From: VGEM01 sp033764265
GTDB taxonomy: Bacteria; Pseudomonadota; Alphaproteobacteria; Rhodospirillales; Rhodospirillaceae
DNA: 8,437 bases
Assembly: GCA_033764265.1 (NCBI GenBank)
Contig: JANRJB010000401.1
Location: forward strand, 1-8,437
Reading direction: 5' to 3'
Under the pieces are notes generated by a model. That model did no database searches. It saw only the letters and a list, made by a program, of their open reading frames with translations, and was not told the origin of the DNA. Shown in pieces: positions 1 to 7,508 of this stretch (its first letter is position 1; each line of letters begins with the position of its first letter). Position numbers and translations under genes: made by a program.

Positions 1-13
1 AGGACCGGCACCC

Positions 14-1024
14 ATGGCTGAGTTCTGGACCGGATATCTGCTGCCGTTCCTGTGGATCCTGGGCAAGATCCTGCTGTTCGTCGTGCCGCTGTTGATCGGC
101 GTGGCTTACCTGACTTACGCCGAACGCCGCATCATCGGCGCTATGCAGCTGCGCAAGGGCCCCAACGTTGTGGGTCCGTTCGGCCTGCTGCAGCCGTTCG
201 CCGACGCGGTCAAGCTGCTGACAAAGGAAACCGTGCTGCCGACCGGCTCGAGCCCGGTGGTGTTCCTGCTCGCGCCCATGATCACCTTCTCGCTGGCGAT
301 GGTGGCCTGGGCGGTCATTCCGGTGGATGAGGGTTGGGTGATCGCCGACATCAACGTCGGCATCCTCTACCTGTTCGCGGTGTCCTCTCTGGGCGTTTAC
401 GGCATCGTCATGGCCGGCTGGGCGTCGAACAGCCGCTATGCCTTCCTGGGCGCCATGCGCTCGGCCGCGCAGATGGTCAGCTACGAGGTCTCGATCGGCT
501 TCGTGATGATCTCGGTGCTGCTCACGGCCGGCACGCTCAACCTGTCGGGCATCGTCACCGCGCAGCAGGGCATGTGGTTCTTCATTCCCCACTTCCCGAT
601 GTTCGTGCTGTTCTTCGTCTCGGTGCTGGCCGAGACCAACCGCCACCCGTTCGACCTGCCCGAGGCGGAGTCCGAACTGGTGGCCGGCTTCATGACCGAA
701 TACTCGTCGATGGCGTTCGCGCTGTTCTTCCTGGGCGAGTACGCCAACATGATCATGATGTCGGGCATGGTGACCATCCTGTTCCTGGGCGGCTGGCTGC
801 CGCCGCTCGACATGGCGCCGTTCACGTGGATTCCCGGCGTAGTGTGGTTCGCGCTCAAGGTGTCGTTCTGCCTGTTTGTGTTCATCTGGGTGCGCGCGAC
901 GTTTCCGCGCTACCGCTACGACCAGCTGATGCGGCTGGGCTGGAAGGTGTTCCTGCCGCTGTCGCTCGCCTGGCTGGTGTTGACGGCGGGCGTGCTGGTC
1001 TATACCGGCCGCGTGCCGGCCTGA
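14..1024 (+). CDS. nuoH: NADH-quinone oxidoreductase subunit H (NuoH/ND1)
   Basis: NuoH is the membrane subunit that anchors the peripheral arm of complex I and forms much of the quinone chamber and its entrance to the proton path. The 336-residue product has the family's usual length and about eight hydrophobic segments (roughly 8-30, 83-103, 113-137, 153-176, 188-205, 236-260, 272-294, 312-331). Family signatures are clear: YAERRIIGAMQLRKGPN at 35-51, the SYE motif with E157, and the acidic loop AETNRHPFDLPEAESE at 206-221 followed by TEYSS (228-232), which lines the quinone site. The ATG start gives the short N-terminus before TM1 expected for the family, and an AGGA lies at bases 1-4, nine bases upstream. 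nuoG should precede it off-window; nuoI follows after 18 bases. No truncation or missing key residue was seen. Identification is certain. Confidence 0.98.
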   Translation: MAEFWTGYLLPFLWILGKILLFVVPLLIGVAYLTYAERRIIGAMQLRKGPNVVGPFGLLQPFADAVKLLTKETVLPTGSSPVVFLLAPMITFSLAMVAWAVIPVDEGWVIADINVGILYLFAVSSLGVYGIVMAGWASNSRYAFLGAMRSAAQMVSYEVSIGFVMISVLLTAGTLNLSGIVTAQQGMWFFIPHFPMFVLFFVSVLAETNRHPFDLPEAESELVAGFMTEYSSMAFALFFLGEYANMIMMSGMVTILFLGGWLPPLDMAPFTWIPGVVWFALKVSFCLFVFIWVRATFPRYRYDQLMRLGWKVFLPLSLAWLVLTAGVLVYTGRVPA

Positions 1025-1025
1025 C

Positions 1026-1034
1026 GGGGAGGGG
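1026..1034 (+). promoter_or_regulatory. Strong ribosome binding site of nuoI
   Basis: The purine run GGGGAGGGG just after the nuoH stop contains GGAGG (1028-1032) and ends eight bases before the nuoI ATG at 1043. It is the best Shine-Dalgarno match in the window and fixes the nuoI start. Confidence 0.75.
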
Positions 1035-1042
1035 ACTGCGAC

Positions 1043-1531
1043 ATGGCGTTCATCGATCGCACCGCGCGCACGTTCCTGTTGTGGGAACTGGCCCAGGGCA
1101 TGTGGCTGACCCTGAAGTACATGTTCGCGCCCAAGGTCACCGTGAACTACCCGTACGAGAAGGGCCCGCTGTCGCCCCGCTTCCGCGGCGAGCACGCGCT
1201 GCGCCGCTACCCCAACGGCGAGGAACGCTGCATCGCCTGCAAGCTGTGCGAGGCGATCTGCCCGGCCCAGGCCATCACCATCGAGGCCGAGCCGCGCGCC
1301 GACGGATCGCGCCGCACCACGCGTTACGACATCGACATGACCAAGTGCATCTACTGCGGCTTCTGCGAGGAAGCCTGCCCGGTCGACGCGATCGTCGAAG
1401 GCCCGAACTTCGAGTTCGCCACCGAGACGCGCGAGGAACTGCTCTACAACAAGGACAAGCTGCTCGCCAACGGCGACCGCTGGGAGAAGGAACTCGCCAA
1501 GCGGCTCGAACTCAACGCGCCGTACCGGTGA
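1043..1531 (+). CDS. nuoI: NADH-quinone oxidoreductase subunit I (NuoI, 2x[4Fe-4S] ferredoxin type)
   Basis: NuoI carries the last pair of iron-sulfur clusters (N6a and N6b) that pass electrons to cluster N2 in NuoB beside the quinone site. The 162-residue protein shows two classic 4Fe-4S motifs of the form CxxCxxCxxxCP: cysteines 63, 66, 69, 73 and cysteines 102, 105, 108, 112, all intact. Residues 1-30 form the N-terminal amphipathic segment that lies on the membrane next to NuoH. The length and the motif YPYEKGPLSPRFRGEHALRR (37-56) match the alphaproteobacterial/mitochondrial TYKY (NDUFS8) type. Its start is supported by a strong ribosome binding site in the 18-base gap after nuoH. Only four bases separate its stop from nuoJ. 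Confidence 0.98.
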   Translation: MAFIDRTARTFLLWELAQGMWLTLKYMFAPKVTVNYPYEKGPLSPRFRGEHALRRYPNGEERCIACKLCEAICPAQAITIEAEPRADGSRRTTRYDIDMTKCIYCGFCEEACPVDAIVEGPNFEFATETREELLYNKDKLLANGDRWEKELAKRLELNAPYR

Positions 1532-1535
1532 TCCG

Positions 1536-2147
1536 ATGATCGTCGCCTCGCTCGCCTTCTACCTATTCGCCGCAATGGCGGTGATCGGCGCGCTCAACGT
1601 CGTGTTCCAGCGTAATCCGGTTCACTGCGTGCTGTGGCTGATCCTGACGTTCTTCAACGCCGCCGGGCTGTTCGTGCTGTTGGGCGCCGAATTCGTCGCC
1701 ATGATCCTGGTGGTGGTCTACGTCGGCGCGGTGGCCGTGCTGTTCCTGTTCGTGGTCATGATGCTCGATATCAACACGGCCATGATGCGCGAAGGGTTCC
1801 TGAAATACCTGCCGATCGGCGCGGTGATCGGCCTGATCTTGCTGGTGGAGCTGGCGGTGGTGTTCGCCGGCTGGGCGATGGCGCCGCAGTCCGAGGCGTT
1901 GCGCCTGGCTCCGGCGCCCGACGGCGTCAGCAACACCGAGGCGATCGGCAACATTCTCTACACCCAGTATTTCTACCTGTTCCAGGCCTCGGGCCTGGTG
2001 CTGCTGGTGGCGATGATCGGCGCCATCGTGCTGACCCTGCGCCGCCGTCCGGGCGTGCGCAAACAGGACATCGACGTCCAGGTCAAGCGCCGCCGCGAGG
2101 ACACGCTGGAAGTGGTCAAAGTGCCGGTCGGCAAGGGGCTGGCATGA
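1536..2147 (+). CDS. nuoJ: NADH-quinone oxidoreductase subunit J (NuoJ/ND6)
   Basis: NuoJ is a small membrane subunit between NuoH and NuoK/NuoA. Its third helix changes shape (a pi-bulge) during coupling of quinone reduction to proton transfer. The 203-residue product has about five hydrophobic segments. The conserved core is seen from NPVHCVLWL (27-35) through LGAEFVAMILVVVYVGAVAV (49-68), with acidic residue E52 and Y62 in the key helix, then FLFVVMMLD (70-78). The C-terminal cytoplasmic tail (from about 168) is basic and ends VVKVPVGKGLA, as in alphaproteobacterial relatives. The ATG lies four bases after the nuoI stop and has no clear Shine-Dalgarno, so translation probably depends on ribosomes finishing nuoI. 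Its TGA overlaps the nuoK ATG. Confidence 0.97.
   Translation: MIVASLAFYLFAAMAVIGALNVVFQRNPVHCVLWLILTFFNAAGLFVLLGAEFVAMILVVVYVGAVAVLFLFVVMMLDINTAMMREGFLKYLPIGAVIGLILLVELAVVFAGWAMAPQSEALRLAPAPDGVSNTEAIGNILYTQYFYLFQASGLVLLVAMIGAIVLTLRRRPGVRKQDIDVQVKRRREDTLEVVKVPVGKGLA
2133..2138 (+). promoter_or_regulatory. Ribosome binding site of nuoK inside nuoJ
   Basis: The purine run AAGGGG near the 3' end of nuoJ lies five bases before the nuoK ATG. It supports the 2144 start, which together with the nuoJ stop forms an ATGA overlap typical of translational coupling. Confidence 0.55.
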
Positions 2148-2470
2148 TCGACGGCGGCGTCCTCCAGATCGGCCTGGCGCACTATCTCACCGTCGGCGCG
2201 ATCCTGTTCACCATCGGCGTGTTCGGCATCTTCCTCAACCGCCGCAACCTGATCGTGATCCTGATGTCGATCGAGCTTTTGCTTCTGGCGGTCAACGTCA
2301 ACCTGGTGGCGTTCTCGTCGTTCCTGAACGACCTCGCCGGGCAGATCTTCACCATGTTCGTGTTGACGGTGGCCGCGGCGGAAGCCGCCATCGGGCTCGC
2401 CATCGTCGTCGTCTTCTACCGCAATCGGCGCTCGATCGCGGTCGAGGACATCAACCAGATGCGAGGCTAG
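2144..2470 (+). CDS. nuoK: NADH-quinone oxidoreductase subunit K (NuoK/ND4L)
   Basis: NuoK is a three-helix membrane subunit whose buried glutamates relay charge between NuoH/NuoJ and the antiporter-like subunits. The 108-residue product, slightly longer than the usual 100-102, has hydrophobic segments at about 12-31, 36-60 and 66-91. The two essential glutamates are present: E44 in MSIELLLL and E80 in TVAAAEAAIGLAI, matching E36 and E72 of E. coli NuoK. The tail AVEDINQMRG is typical of alphaproteobacterial and mitochondrial forms. The ATG start overlaps the nuoJ stop as ATGA and has its own AAGGGG. The extra residues relative to the family are at the N-terminus (MIDGGVLQ); no better internal ATG precedes the first helix. 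nuoL follows after six bases. Confidence 0.97.
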   Translation: MIDGGVLQIGLAHYLTVGAILFTIGVFGIFLNRRNLIVILMSIELLLLAVNVNLVAFSSFLNDLAGQIFTMFVLTVAAAEAAIGLAIVVVFYRNRRSIAVEDINQMRG

Positions 2471-2476
2471 CGCGCC

Positions 2477-4417
2477 GTGGATTACGCCGCCGTCTTCCTG
2501 CCGCTCTTGGGCGCGGCCATCGCCGGCTTCTTCGGCCGCCTGATCGGCGACCGCGCGTCGCAGATCGTCACCTGCGCCGGGCTGGGCCTGGCCGCGGCCT
2601 GCGCGGTGCCGACCTTCTTCGACGTGGCGCTGGGCGGCAACGTCCGCACCTTGCCGGTGTTCAGCTTCATCACCTCGGGCACTTTCGAGGCGGCCTGGGC
2701 GCTGCGCTTCGACACGCTCTCGGCGGCCATGGTGATGACCGTGACGTGCGTGTCGTTCCTGATCCACGTCTACGCCGTCGGCTACATGTCGCACGACGAC
2801 TCCAAGCCCCGGTTCATGGCCTACCTGTCGCTGTTCACCTTCGCCATGCTGATGCTGGTGACCGCCGACAACCTGGTGCAGCTGTTCTTCGGCTGGGAAG
2901 GGGTCGGCCTAGTCTCGTACCTCCTGATCGGCTTCTGGTTCAAGAAACCGTCGGCCAACGCCGCCGCCATCAAGGCGTTCGTCGTCAATCGCGTGGGCGA
3001 CTTCGGATTCCTTCTGGGCATTTTCGGCGTCTACGTGCTGTTCGACGCGGTGACGTTCGACGTGATCTTCCAGGCCGCACCGTCGAAAGCCGACGCGACC
3101 GTCAACTTCTTCTCCACCGACTGGCACGCGCTGACCATCATCTCGCTGCTCTTGTTCGTCGGCGCGATGGGCAAGTCGGCCCAGCTGTTCCTGCACACCT
3201 GGCTGCCCGACGCGATGGAGGGCCCGACGCCGGTCTCGGCCCTGATCCACGCCGCCACCATGGTCACCGCCGGCGTGTTCCTGGTGGCGCGCATGTCGCC
3301 GCTGTTCGAGTACGCGCCCGACGCGCTCACGGTCGTCACCCTGATCGGCGCCGCGACCGCGTTCTTCGCCGCCACCGTCGGCTGCGTGCAGAACGACATC
3401 AAGCGGGTGATCGCCTATTCGACCTGCTCGCAATTGGGCTACATGTTCTTCGCCAGCGGCGTCTCGGCCTACCAGGCCGGCATCTTCCACCTCGTCACCC
3501 ACGCCTGGTTCAAGGCGCTGTTGTTCCTGGGCGCGGGCTCGGTGATCCACGCCATGTCCGACGAGCAGGACATGCGTCGCATGGGCGGGTTGTGGCGGCT
3601 GATCCCGTTCACCTTCGCGGTGATGGTGATCGGCAACCTGGCGCTCACCGGCATTCCGTTCTTCGCTGGCTACTATTCCAAGGACATGATCCTCGAGGCC
3701 GCCCACGCCGCCGGCACGCCGGCCGGCAGCCTGGCCTTCACGCTCGGCATCACGGCGGCGTTCCTGACCTCGTTCTATTCCTGGCGGCTGACGTTCATGA
3801 CCTTCTTCGGCACGTCGCGCGCCGACCACCACACGCTCGAGCACGTCCACGAAAGCCCGCCGGTGATGACCATTCCGCTCGCCCTGCTGGCGGTCGGCGC
3901 GGTGTTCGCCGGCTTCATCGGCTACGACCTGTTAGTGGGCGAGGGCCGGGCCGAGTTCTGGGGCGCGTCGATCCGCGTGTTCGAGGCGCAGGATTCGATC
4001 GGCAAGGTGCTGGCCGAGCATCCGCCGCTGTACATCAAGTATCTGCCGCTGTTCGTCAGCGCCGCCGGCTTCGCGCTGGCCTACTACATGTACATGGCCC
4101 GGCCGACCGCGCCCGAAACGCTGCGTCGCGCCTTCCCCGGCGTCTACCAGTTCCTGCTGAACAAGTGGTACTTCGACGAACTGTACGATTTCATTTTCAC
4201 CCGCAACGCCTTCCGCCTGGGCCGCTGGTTCTGGAAGGGCGGCGACACCTTCGTTATCGACGGCTTCGGCCCCGACGGCATCGCCGCCACCGTGACGCGC
4301 GCGGCCAAGCGGCTGGGCGCGGTGCAGACCGGCTACCTCTACCACTACGCCTTCGCCATGATCCTCGGGCTGGTCCTGCTGGTGTCGTGGTACGTCCTGC
4401 GCGGCGGGGCGCTTTAA
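2477..4417 (+). CDS. nuoL: NADH-quinone oxidoreductase subunit L (NuoL/ND5), GTG start
   Basis: NuoL is the most distal proton-pumping antiporter-like subunit of the membrane arm. Its long lateral helix clamps NuoM, NuoN and NuoK. At 646 residues it is in the normal range. Channel residues are visible: E141 in FFGWEGVGL, K233 in GAMGKSAQLFLHTWLPDAMEG (about 229-249), H258 in LIHAATMVTAG, H338/H342 and K346 in HLVTHAWFKALLFLGAGS, and K402 in YYSKD. The motif KWYFDELYDFIF (563-574) marks the start of the lateral-helix region, and a final membrane helix lies at about 622-641. The start codon is GTG, six bases after nuoK. A GAGG at 2463-2466 inside the nuoK end is the only Shine-Dalgarno candidate. 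The product MDYAAVFLPLLGAAIAG aligns with the usual NuoL N-terminus, so the start is well supported. A rare TTA codon occurs at residue 486. Confidence 0.98.
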   Translation: MDYAAVFLPLLGAAIAGFFGRLIGDRASQIVTCAGLGLAAACAVPTFFDVALGGNVRTLPVFSFITSGTFEAAWALRFDTLSAAMVMTVTCVSFLIHVYAVGYMSHDDSKPRFMAYLSLFTFAMLMLVTADNLVQLFFGWEGVGLVSYLLIGFWFKKPSANAAAIKAFVVNRVGDFGFLLGIFGVYVLFDAVTFDVIFQAAPSKADATVNFFSTDWHALTIISLLLFVGAMGKSAQLFLHTWLPDAMEGPTPVSALIHAATMVTAGVFLVARMSPLFEYAPDALTVVTLIGAATAFFAATVGCVQNDIKRVIAYSTCSQLGYMFFASGVSAYQAGIFHLVTHAWFKALLFLGAGSVIHAMSDEQDMRRMGGLWRLIPFTFAVMVIGNLALTGIPFFAGYYSKDMILEAAHAAGTPAGSLAFTLGITAAFLTSFYSWRLTFMTFFGTSRADHHTLEHVHESPPVMTIPLALLAVGAVFAGFIGYDLLVGEGRAEFWGASIRVFEAQDSIGKVLAEHPPLYIKYLPLFVSAAGFALAYYMYMARPTAPETLRRAFPGVYQFLLNKWYFDELYDFIFTRNAFRLGRWFWKGGDTFVIDGFGPDGIAATVTRAAKRLGAVQTGYLYHYAFAMILGLVLLVSWYVLRGGAL

Positions 4418-4420
4418 GCG

Positions 4421-4438
4421 ATGAGCACTGAACGATGA
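4421..4438 (+). other. Five-codon ORF (MSTER) between nuoL and nuoM, stop overlapping nuoM start
   Basis: In the 17-base gap between nuoL and nuoM there is an ATG followed by four sense codons and TGA (product MSTER). The TGA at 4436-4438 overlaps the nuoM ATG at 4435-4437 as ATGA. The nuoM start has no Shine-Dalgarno of its own. A GGGG at 4406-4409 lies 11 bases before the small ORF. It could pass ribosomes from nuoL to nuoM by reinitiation, or it could be a chance ATG. Whether it is translated cannot be told from the sequence. Confidence 0.3.
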
Positions 4439-5988
4439 CGGGCATGGCCAACTTTCTGAACGACCTGCCGATCCTGTCGGTGGTCACGTTCCTGCCCCTG
4501 GTCGGCGTGGCGATCATCCTGTCGATCCGCGGCGAGGAGGCGGTGGTCGCGCAGCAGTCGCGCCAGGTGGCGCTGCTCGTCACCGTCACCACGTTCCTGC
4601 TCTCGCTGAACCTGTGGTTCGGCTTCGACACCTCGACCGCGGCCTTTCAGTTCGAGGAACGGTTCGATTGGCTTCCCGAGTACAAGATCGCCTACCGCAT
4701 GGGCGTGGACGGCATCTCGATGCCGTTCGTGCTGCTGTCGACCTTCCTGATGCCGATCTGCGTGCTGGCCAGCTGGCACGCCATCGAGAAGATGGTGCGC
4801 GAGTACATGATCGCCTTCCTGGTGCTCGAGACCATGATGGTCGGCATGTTCTGCGCGCTCGACATGGTGCTGTTCTACGTGTTCTTCGAAGGCGTGCTGA
4901 TCCCGATGTTCCTGATCATCGGCGTCTGGGGCGGCGGCCGGCGCGTCTACTCGGCCTTCAAGTTCTTCCTCTACACGCTGACCGGCTCGGTCCTGCTGCT
5001 TGTCGCCATGCTGGCGATGTATTTCCAGGTCGGCACCACCGACATCCCGACCATGATGCAGGCCGACTTCCCGGTCGCCATGCAGTACTGGCTGTGGCTC
5101 GGCATGTTCGCCTCGTTCGCGGTCAAGGTGCCGATGTGGCCGGTGCACACCTGGCTGCCCGACGCCCACGTCGACGCGCCGACCGCGGGCTCGGTCATCC
5201 TGGCCGGCGTGCTGTTGAAGATGGGCGGCTACGGCTTTCTGCGGATGTCGCTGCCGATGCTGCCCGAGGCCAGCGCCTACTTCACGCCCCTGGTGTTCGC
5301 CCTGTCGATCGTGGCGGTGATCTACACGTCATTGGTCGCGCTGGTGCAGGAGGACATGAAGAAGCTGATCGCCTATTCCTCCGTCGCGCACATGGGCTTC
5401 GTCACCGTCGGCATCTTCACCGGCACCAAGCAGGGCATCGAGGGCGCCATCTTCCAGATGCTGTCCCACGGCGTGGTCTCGGGCGCCTTGTTCCTGTGCG
5501 TCGGCGTGGTCTACGACCGCCTGCACACCCGCGAGATCGGCCGCTACGGCGGGCTGGCCAACAACATGCCCAAGTACGCCTTCGCCTTCATGGTGTTCAT
5601 GCTGGCCTCGGTCGGCCTGCCCGGCACTTCGGGCTTCGTCGGCGAGTTACTGGTGCTGACCGGCGCCTTCAAGGTCGACACCTGGGTGTCGCTGCTGACG
5701 GCCACCGGCGTGATCCTGGGCGCGACCTACATGCTGTTCCTGTACCGCCGCGTGGTCTACGGCGAGCTGACGCGCGACGACGTGCGCGCCATGACCGACC
5801 TGGACGCGCGCGAAGTGGCGATCCTGGCGCCGATCATCGTGGTGGTGATGTGGATGGGCATCTACCCCGCGCCGGTGCTGGACGTGATGAATGTCTCGGT
5901 CGACAACCTGCTCGAACAGTACGCCCCCGCCGCGGTGTTGCCGGCCGCCGATGCCGGCCTCGGCCCGCTGCTGGCGTGGCTGAAGTAG
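4435..5988 (+). CDS. nuoM: NADH-quinone oxidoreductase subunit M (NuoM/ND4)
   Basis: NuoM is the middle of the three antiporter-like proton-pumping subunits. The 517-residue product has the usual length and the expected 14 or so hydrophobic segments. Key residues are present: E152 in FFEGVLIPMFLIIGVWGG, K231 in FAVKVPMWPVHTWLPDAHVD (228-247), K262 in LLKMGGYGFLR, H345 in MLSHGVVSGALF, and E404 in GTSGFVGELL, matching by motif the essential E144, K234, K265 and E407 of E. coli. The loop motif RMGVDGISMPFVLLSTFLMP (88-107) is also typical. The start at 4435 overlaps the stop of a five-codon ORF. A second in-frame ATG at 4444 is possible, and neither has a clear Shine-Dalgarno, so the exact start is uncertain by three residues. 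nuoN follows after ten bases. Confidence 0.98.
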   Translation: MTGMANFLNDLPILSVVTFLPLVGVAIILSIRGEEAVVAQQSRQVALLVTVTTFLLSLNLWFGFDTSTAAFQFEERFDWLPEYKIAYRMGVDGISMPFVLLSTFLMPICVLASWHAIEKMVREYMIAFLVLETMMVGMFCALDMVLFYVFFEGVLIPMFLIIGVWGGGRRVYSAFKFFLYTLTGSVLLLVAMLAMYFQVGTTDIPTMMQADFPVAMQYWLWLGMFASFAVKVPMWPVHTWLPDAHVDAPTAGSVILAGVLLKMGGYGFLRMSLPMLPEASAYFTPLVFALSIVAVIYTSLVALVQEDMKKLIAYSSVAHMGFVTVGIFTGTKQGIEGAIFQMLSHGVVSGALFLCVGVVYDRLHTREIGRYGGLANNMPKYAFAFMVFMLASVGLPGTSGFVGELLVLTGAFKVDTWVSLLTATGVILGATYMLFLYRRVVYGELTRDDVRAMTDLDAREVAILAPIIVVVMWMGIYPAPVLDVMNVSVDNLLEQYAPAAVLPAADAGLGPLLAWLK

Positions 5989-5991
5989 GGG
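5987..5991 (+). promoter_or_regulatory. Ribosome binding site of nuoN
   Basis: AGGGG, overlapping the nuoM TAG stop, lies seven bases before the ATG at 5999; a second GGGG at 5993-5996 is too close to act. This favours 5999 over the in-frame ATGs at 6011, 6035, 6047 and 6062, which lack a Shine-Dalgarno match. Confidence 0.55.
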
Positions 5992-5998
5992 CGGGGCC

Positions 5999-7483
5999 AT
6001 GAACCAGACCATGACCGAAACTGCCGCCACCCAGATGGCCGACGCGATGCTGGCCAACACCATGATCGCCCTGCCGGAACTGATCCTGGCGGTCGGCGCC
6101 ATGGTCCTGCTCATGGTCGGCGTGTTCCGCGGCCGGGATTCGGCCGGGCTGCTGACCGGCGGGGCCGTCGCCCTTTTCGCGGTCTGCGGCGCCCTGCTGC
6201 TGGTCGACCCACCCGCGGCCGCCGTCGCCTTCAACGGCCAGTTCGTGGTCAGCGCCTATACCACTTTCGCCAAGCTGCTGACGCTGCTGGGCGCGGCCAT
6301 CGCCCTGGTCATGATCAACAGCTGGTCGCGCACCGAGGGCGTCGCCCGGTTCGAAATTCCGGTGGTGGTGGTGTTCGCCACGCTCGGCATGCTGATGATG
6401 ATCTCGGCCAACGATTTCATCGCGCTGTACGTCGGCCTCGAGCTGCAAAGCCTGTCGCTGTACGTGCTGGCCGCGTTCCACCGCGCCAACCTGCGCGCCA
6501 CCGAGGCCGGCGTGAAATACTTCGTGCTGGGCGCGCTGGCCTCGGGCCTGCTGCTGTACGGCGCGTCGCTGGTCTACGGCTTCGCCGGCACCACGGCGTT
6601 CGACGGCCTGGCCGCGGCCATGGCGTCGGCGAACCAGGAGTCGGTCGGCGTCATCATCGGCATCGTGTTCGTCATCTCCGGGCTGGCGTTCAAGGTCTCG
6701 GCGGTGCCGTTCCACATGTGGACGCCCGACGTGTACGAAGGCGCGCCGACGCCGGTCACGGCGTTCTTCTCGGTCGCGCCCAAGATCGCCGCGCTCGCCC
6801 TGTTCCTGCGCGTGCTGGCCGGGCCGTTCGCGCCGCTGATCGAACAGTGGCAGCAGGTGGTGATCCTGATCTCGGCCCTGTCGATGGCCTGGGGCGCGAT
6901 CGCCGCCATCAACCAGAACAACATCAAGCGGCTGATGGCCTACAGCTCCATCGGCCACGTCGGCTACGCCCTGATCGGCCTGGCGGTCGGCACCACCGAG
7001 GGCGCACGCGGCGTGCTGTTCTACCTGTTCATCTACCTGTTCATGAACCTCGGCACCTTCGCCTGCATCTTGGCCATGCGCGTCAAGGGCCGGGCGGTCG
7101 AGGCGGTGTCGGACCTGTCGGGCATCGCCCGCACCAACCCCGGCATCGCATTGGCGCTGGGGGTTCTGATGTTCTCCATGGCCGGCATTCCGCCGATGGC
7201 CGGGTTCCTGGCCAAGTTCTACGTTTTCATGGCGGCGGTGAACGCCGGCCTGATCCCGCTCGCGGTGTTCGGCCTGATCGCCTCGGCCATCGCCGCCTAC
7301 TACTACCTACGCATCATCAAGGTGATGTACTTCGATGCCGCCGGCGACGCGCTCGACAAGCCCGACCTGTCGACCCGGCTGATCATCGCCGCCTGCAGCA
7401 TCGTCATGCTGGTCTACTTCGTGCTGCCGGCCGGCCTGGTCGGCGGGGCGGAGACCGCCGCCCGCGCCTTGTCGCTGGGCTAG
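5999..7483 (+). CDS. nuoN: NADH-quinone oxidoreductase subunit N (NuoN/ND2)
   Basis: NuoN is the antiporter-like proton-pumping subunit closest to NuoK. The 494-residue product has the normal length and many membrane segments. Motifs include LYVGLELQSLSLYVLAAF (143-160) with E148, GLAFKVSAVPFHMWTPDVYE (228-247) with K232, VAPKIAALALFLR (259-271) with K262, MAYSSIGHVGYALIG (313-327) and GIPPMAGFLAKFYVF (396-410) with K406. By motif these correspond to E133, K217, K247 and K395 of E. coli NuoN. The first about 22 residues are hydrophilic and Met-rich (Met 1, 5, 13, 17, 22) before the first helix IALPELILAVGAMVLLM, longer than usual. The 5999 start is chosen for its ribosome binding site. It is the last complex I gene here; birA follows after 22 bases without a visible terminator. 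Confidence 0.98.
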   Translation: MNQTMTETAATQMADAMLANTMIALPELILAVGAMVLLMVGVFRGRDSAGLLTGGAVALFAVCGALLLVDPPAAAVAFNGQFVVSAYTTFAKLLTLLGAAIALVMINSWSRTEGVARFEIPVVVVFATLGMLMMISANDFIALYVGLELQSLSLYVLAAFHRANLRATEAGVKYFVLGALASGLLLYGASLVYGFAGTTAFDGLAAAMASANQESVGVIIGIVFVISGLAFKVSAVPFHMWTPDVYEGAPTPVTAFFSVAPKIAALALFLRVLAGPFAPLIEQWQQVVILISALSMAWGAIAAINQNNIKRLMAYSSIGHVGYALIGLAVGTTEGARGVLFYLFIYLFMNLGTFACILAMRVKGRAVEAVSDLSGIARTNPGIALALGVLMFSMAGIPPMAGFLAKFYVFMAAVNAGLIPLAVFGLIASAIAAYYYLRIIKVMYFDAAGDALDKPDLSTRLIIAACSIVMLVYFVLPAGLVGGAETAARALSLG

Positions 7484-7508
7484 GGCGTCGGGCGCCCGCA
7501 CGGCCGTG
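7483..7508. repeat. Inverted repeats in the nuoN-birA spacer, reaching the birA start codon
   Basis: The 22-base spacer holds a GGGCG/CGCCC inverted repeat (7483-7487 and 7493-7497, five-base loop), within which GGGCGCCC (7490-7497) is itself a palindrome. It is followed by the ten-base perfect palindrome CACGGCCGTG (7499-7508), whose last three bases are the birA GTG start. There is no T-run, so it is not a typical intrinsic terminator. It could form RNA structure that limits birA translation. Short GC palindromes are common by chance in DNA of this composition. Confidence 0.35.

Noticed and set aside
1..21. Possible nuoG end overlapping nuoH (an open frame from base 1 reaches TGA at 19-21)
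   Set aside because: Only six codons are visible and they show no recognisable NuoG C-terminus, so the nuoG stop may equally lie before the window.
334..1539. Plus-strand open frame of 401 codons overlapping nuoH and nuoI
   Set aside because: Arg-rich shadow frame of two certain genes, with no family signature. Similar frames at 2746-4431, 4614-6002 and 6718-7575 were rejected for the same reason.
6360..6373. GGTGGTGGTGGTG tandem triplet run in nuoN
   Set aside because: It encodes consecutive valines in a membrane helix (PVVVVF) and is too short to be a meaningful repeat.
5834..6958. Long minus-strand open frame of 374 codons opposite nuoM/nuoN, with others at 1973-2794, 2909-3850 and 4414-5169
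   Set aside because: The translations are rich in Arg, His, Asp, Gln and Gly with no recognisable domain, the pattern expected when high-GC coding DNA is read on the opposite strand. The plus strand there encodes clear complex I subunits.
7483..7497. GGGCG/CGCCC hairpin after nuoN as an intrinsic terminator
   Set aside because: The stem is only five base pairs and no T-run follows; the next gene starts nine bases later on the same strand.
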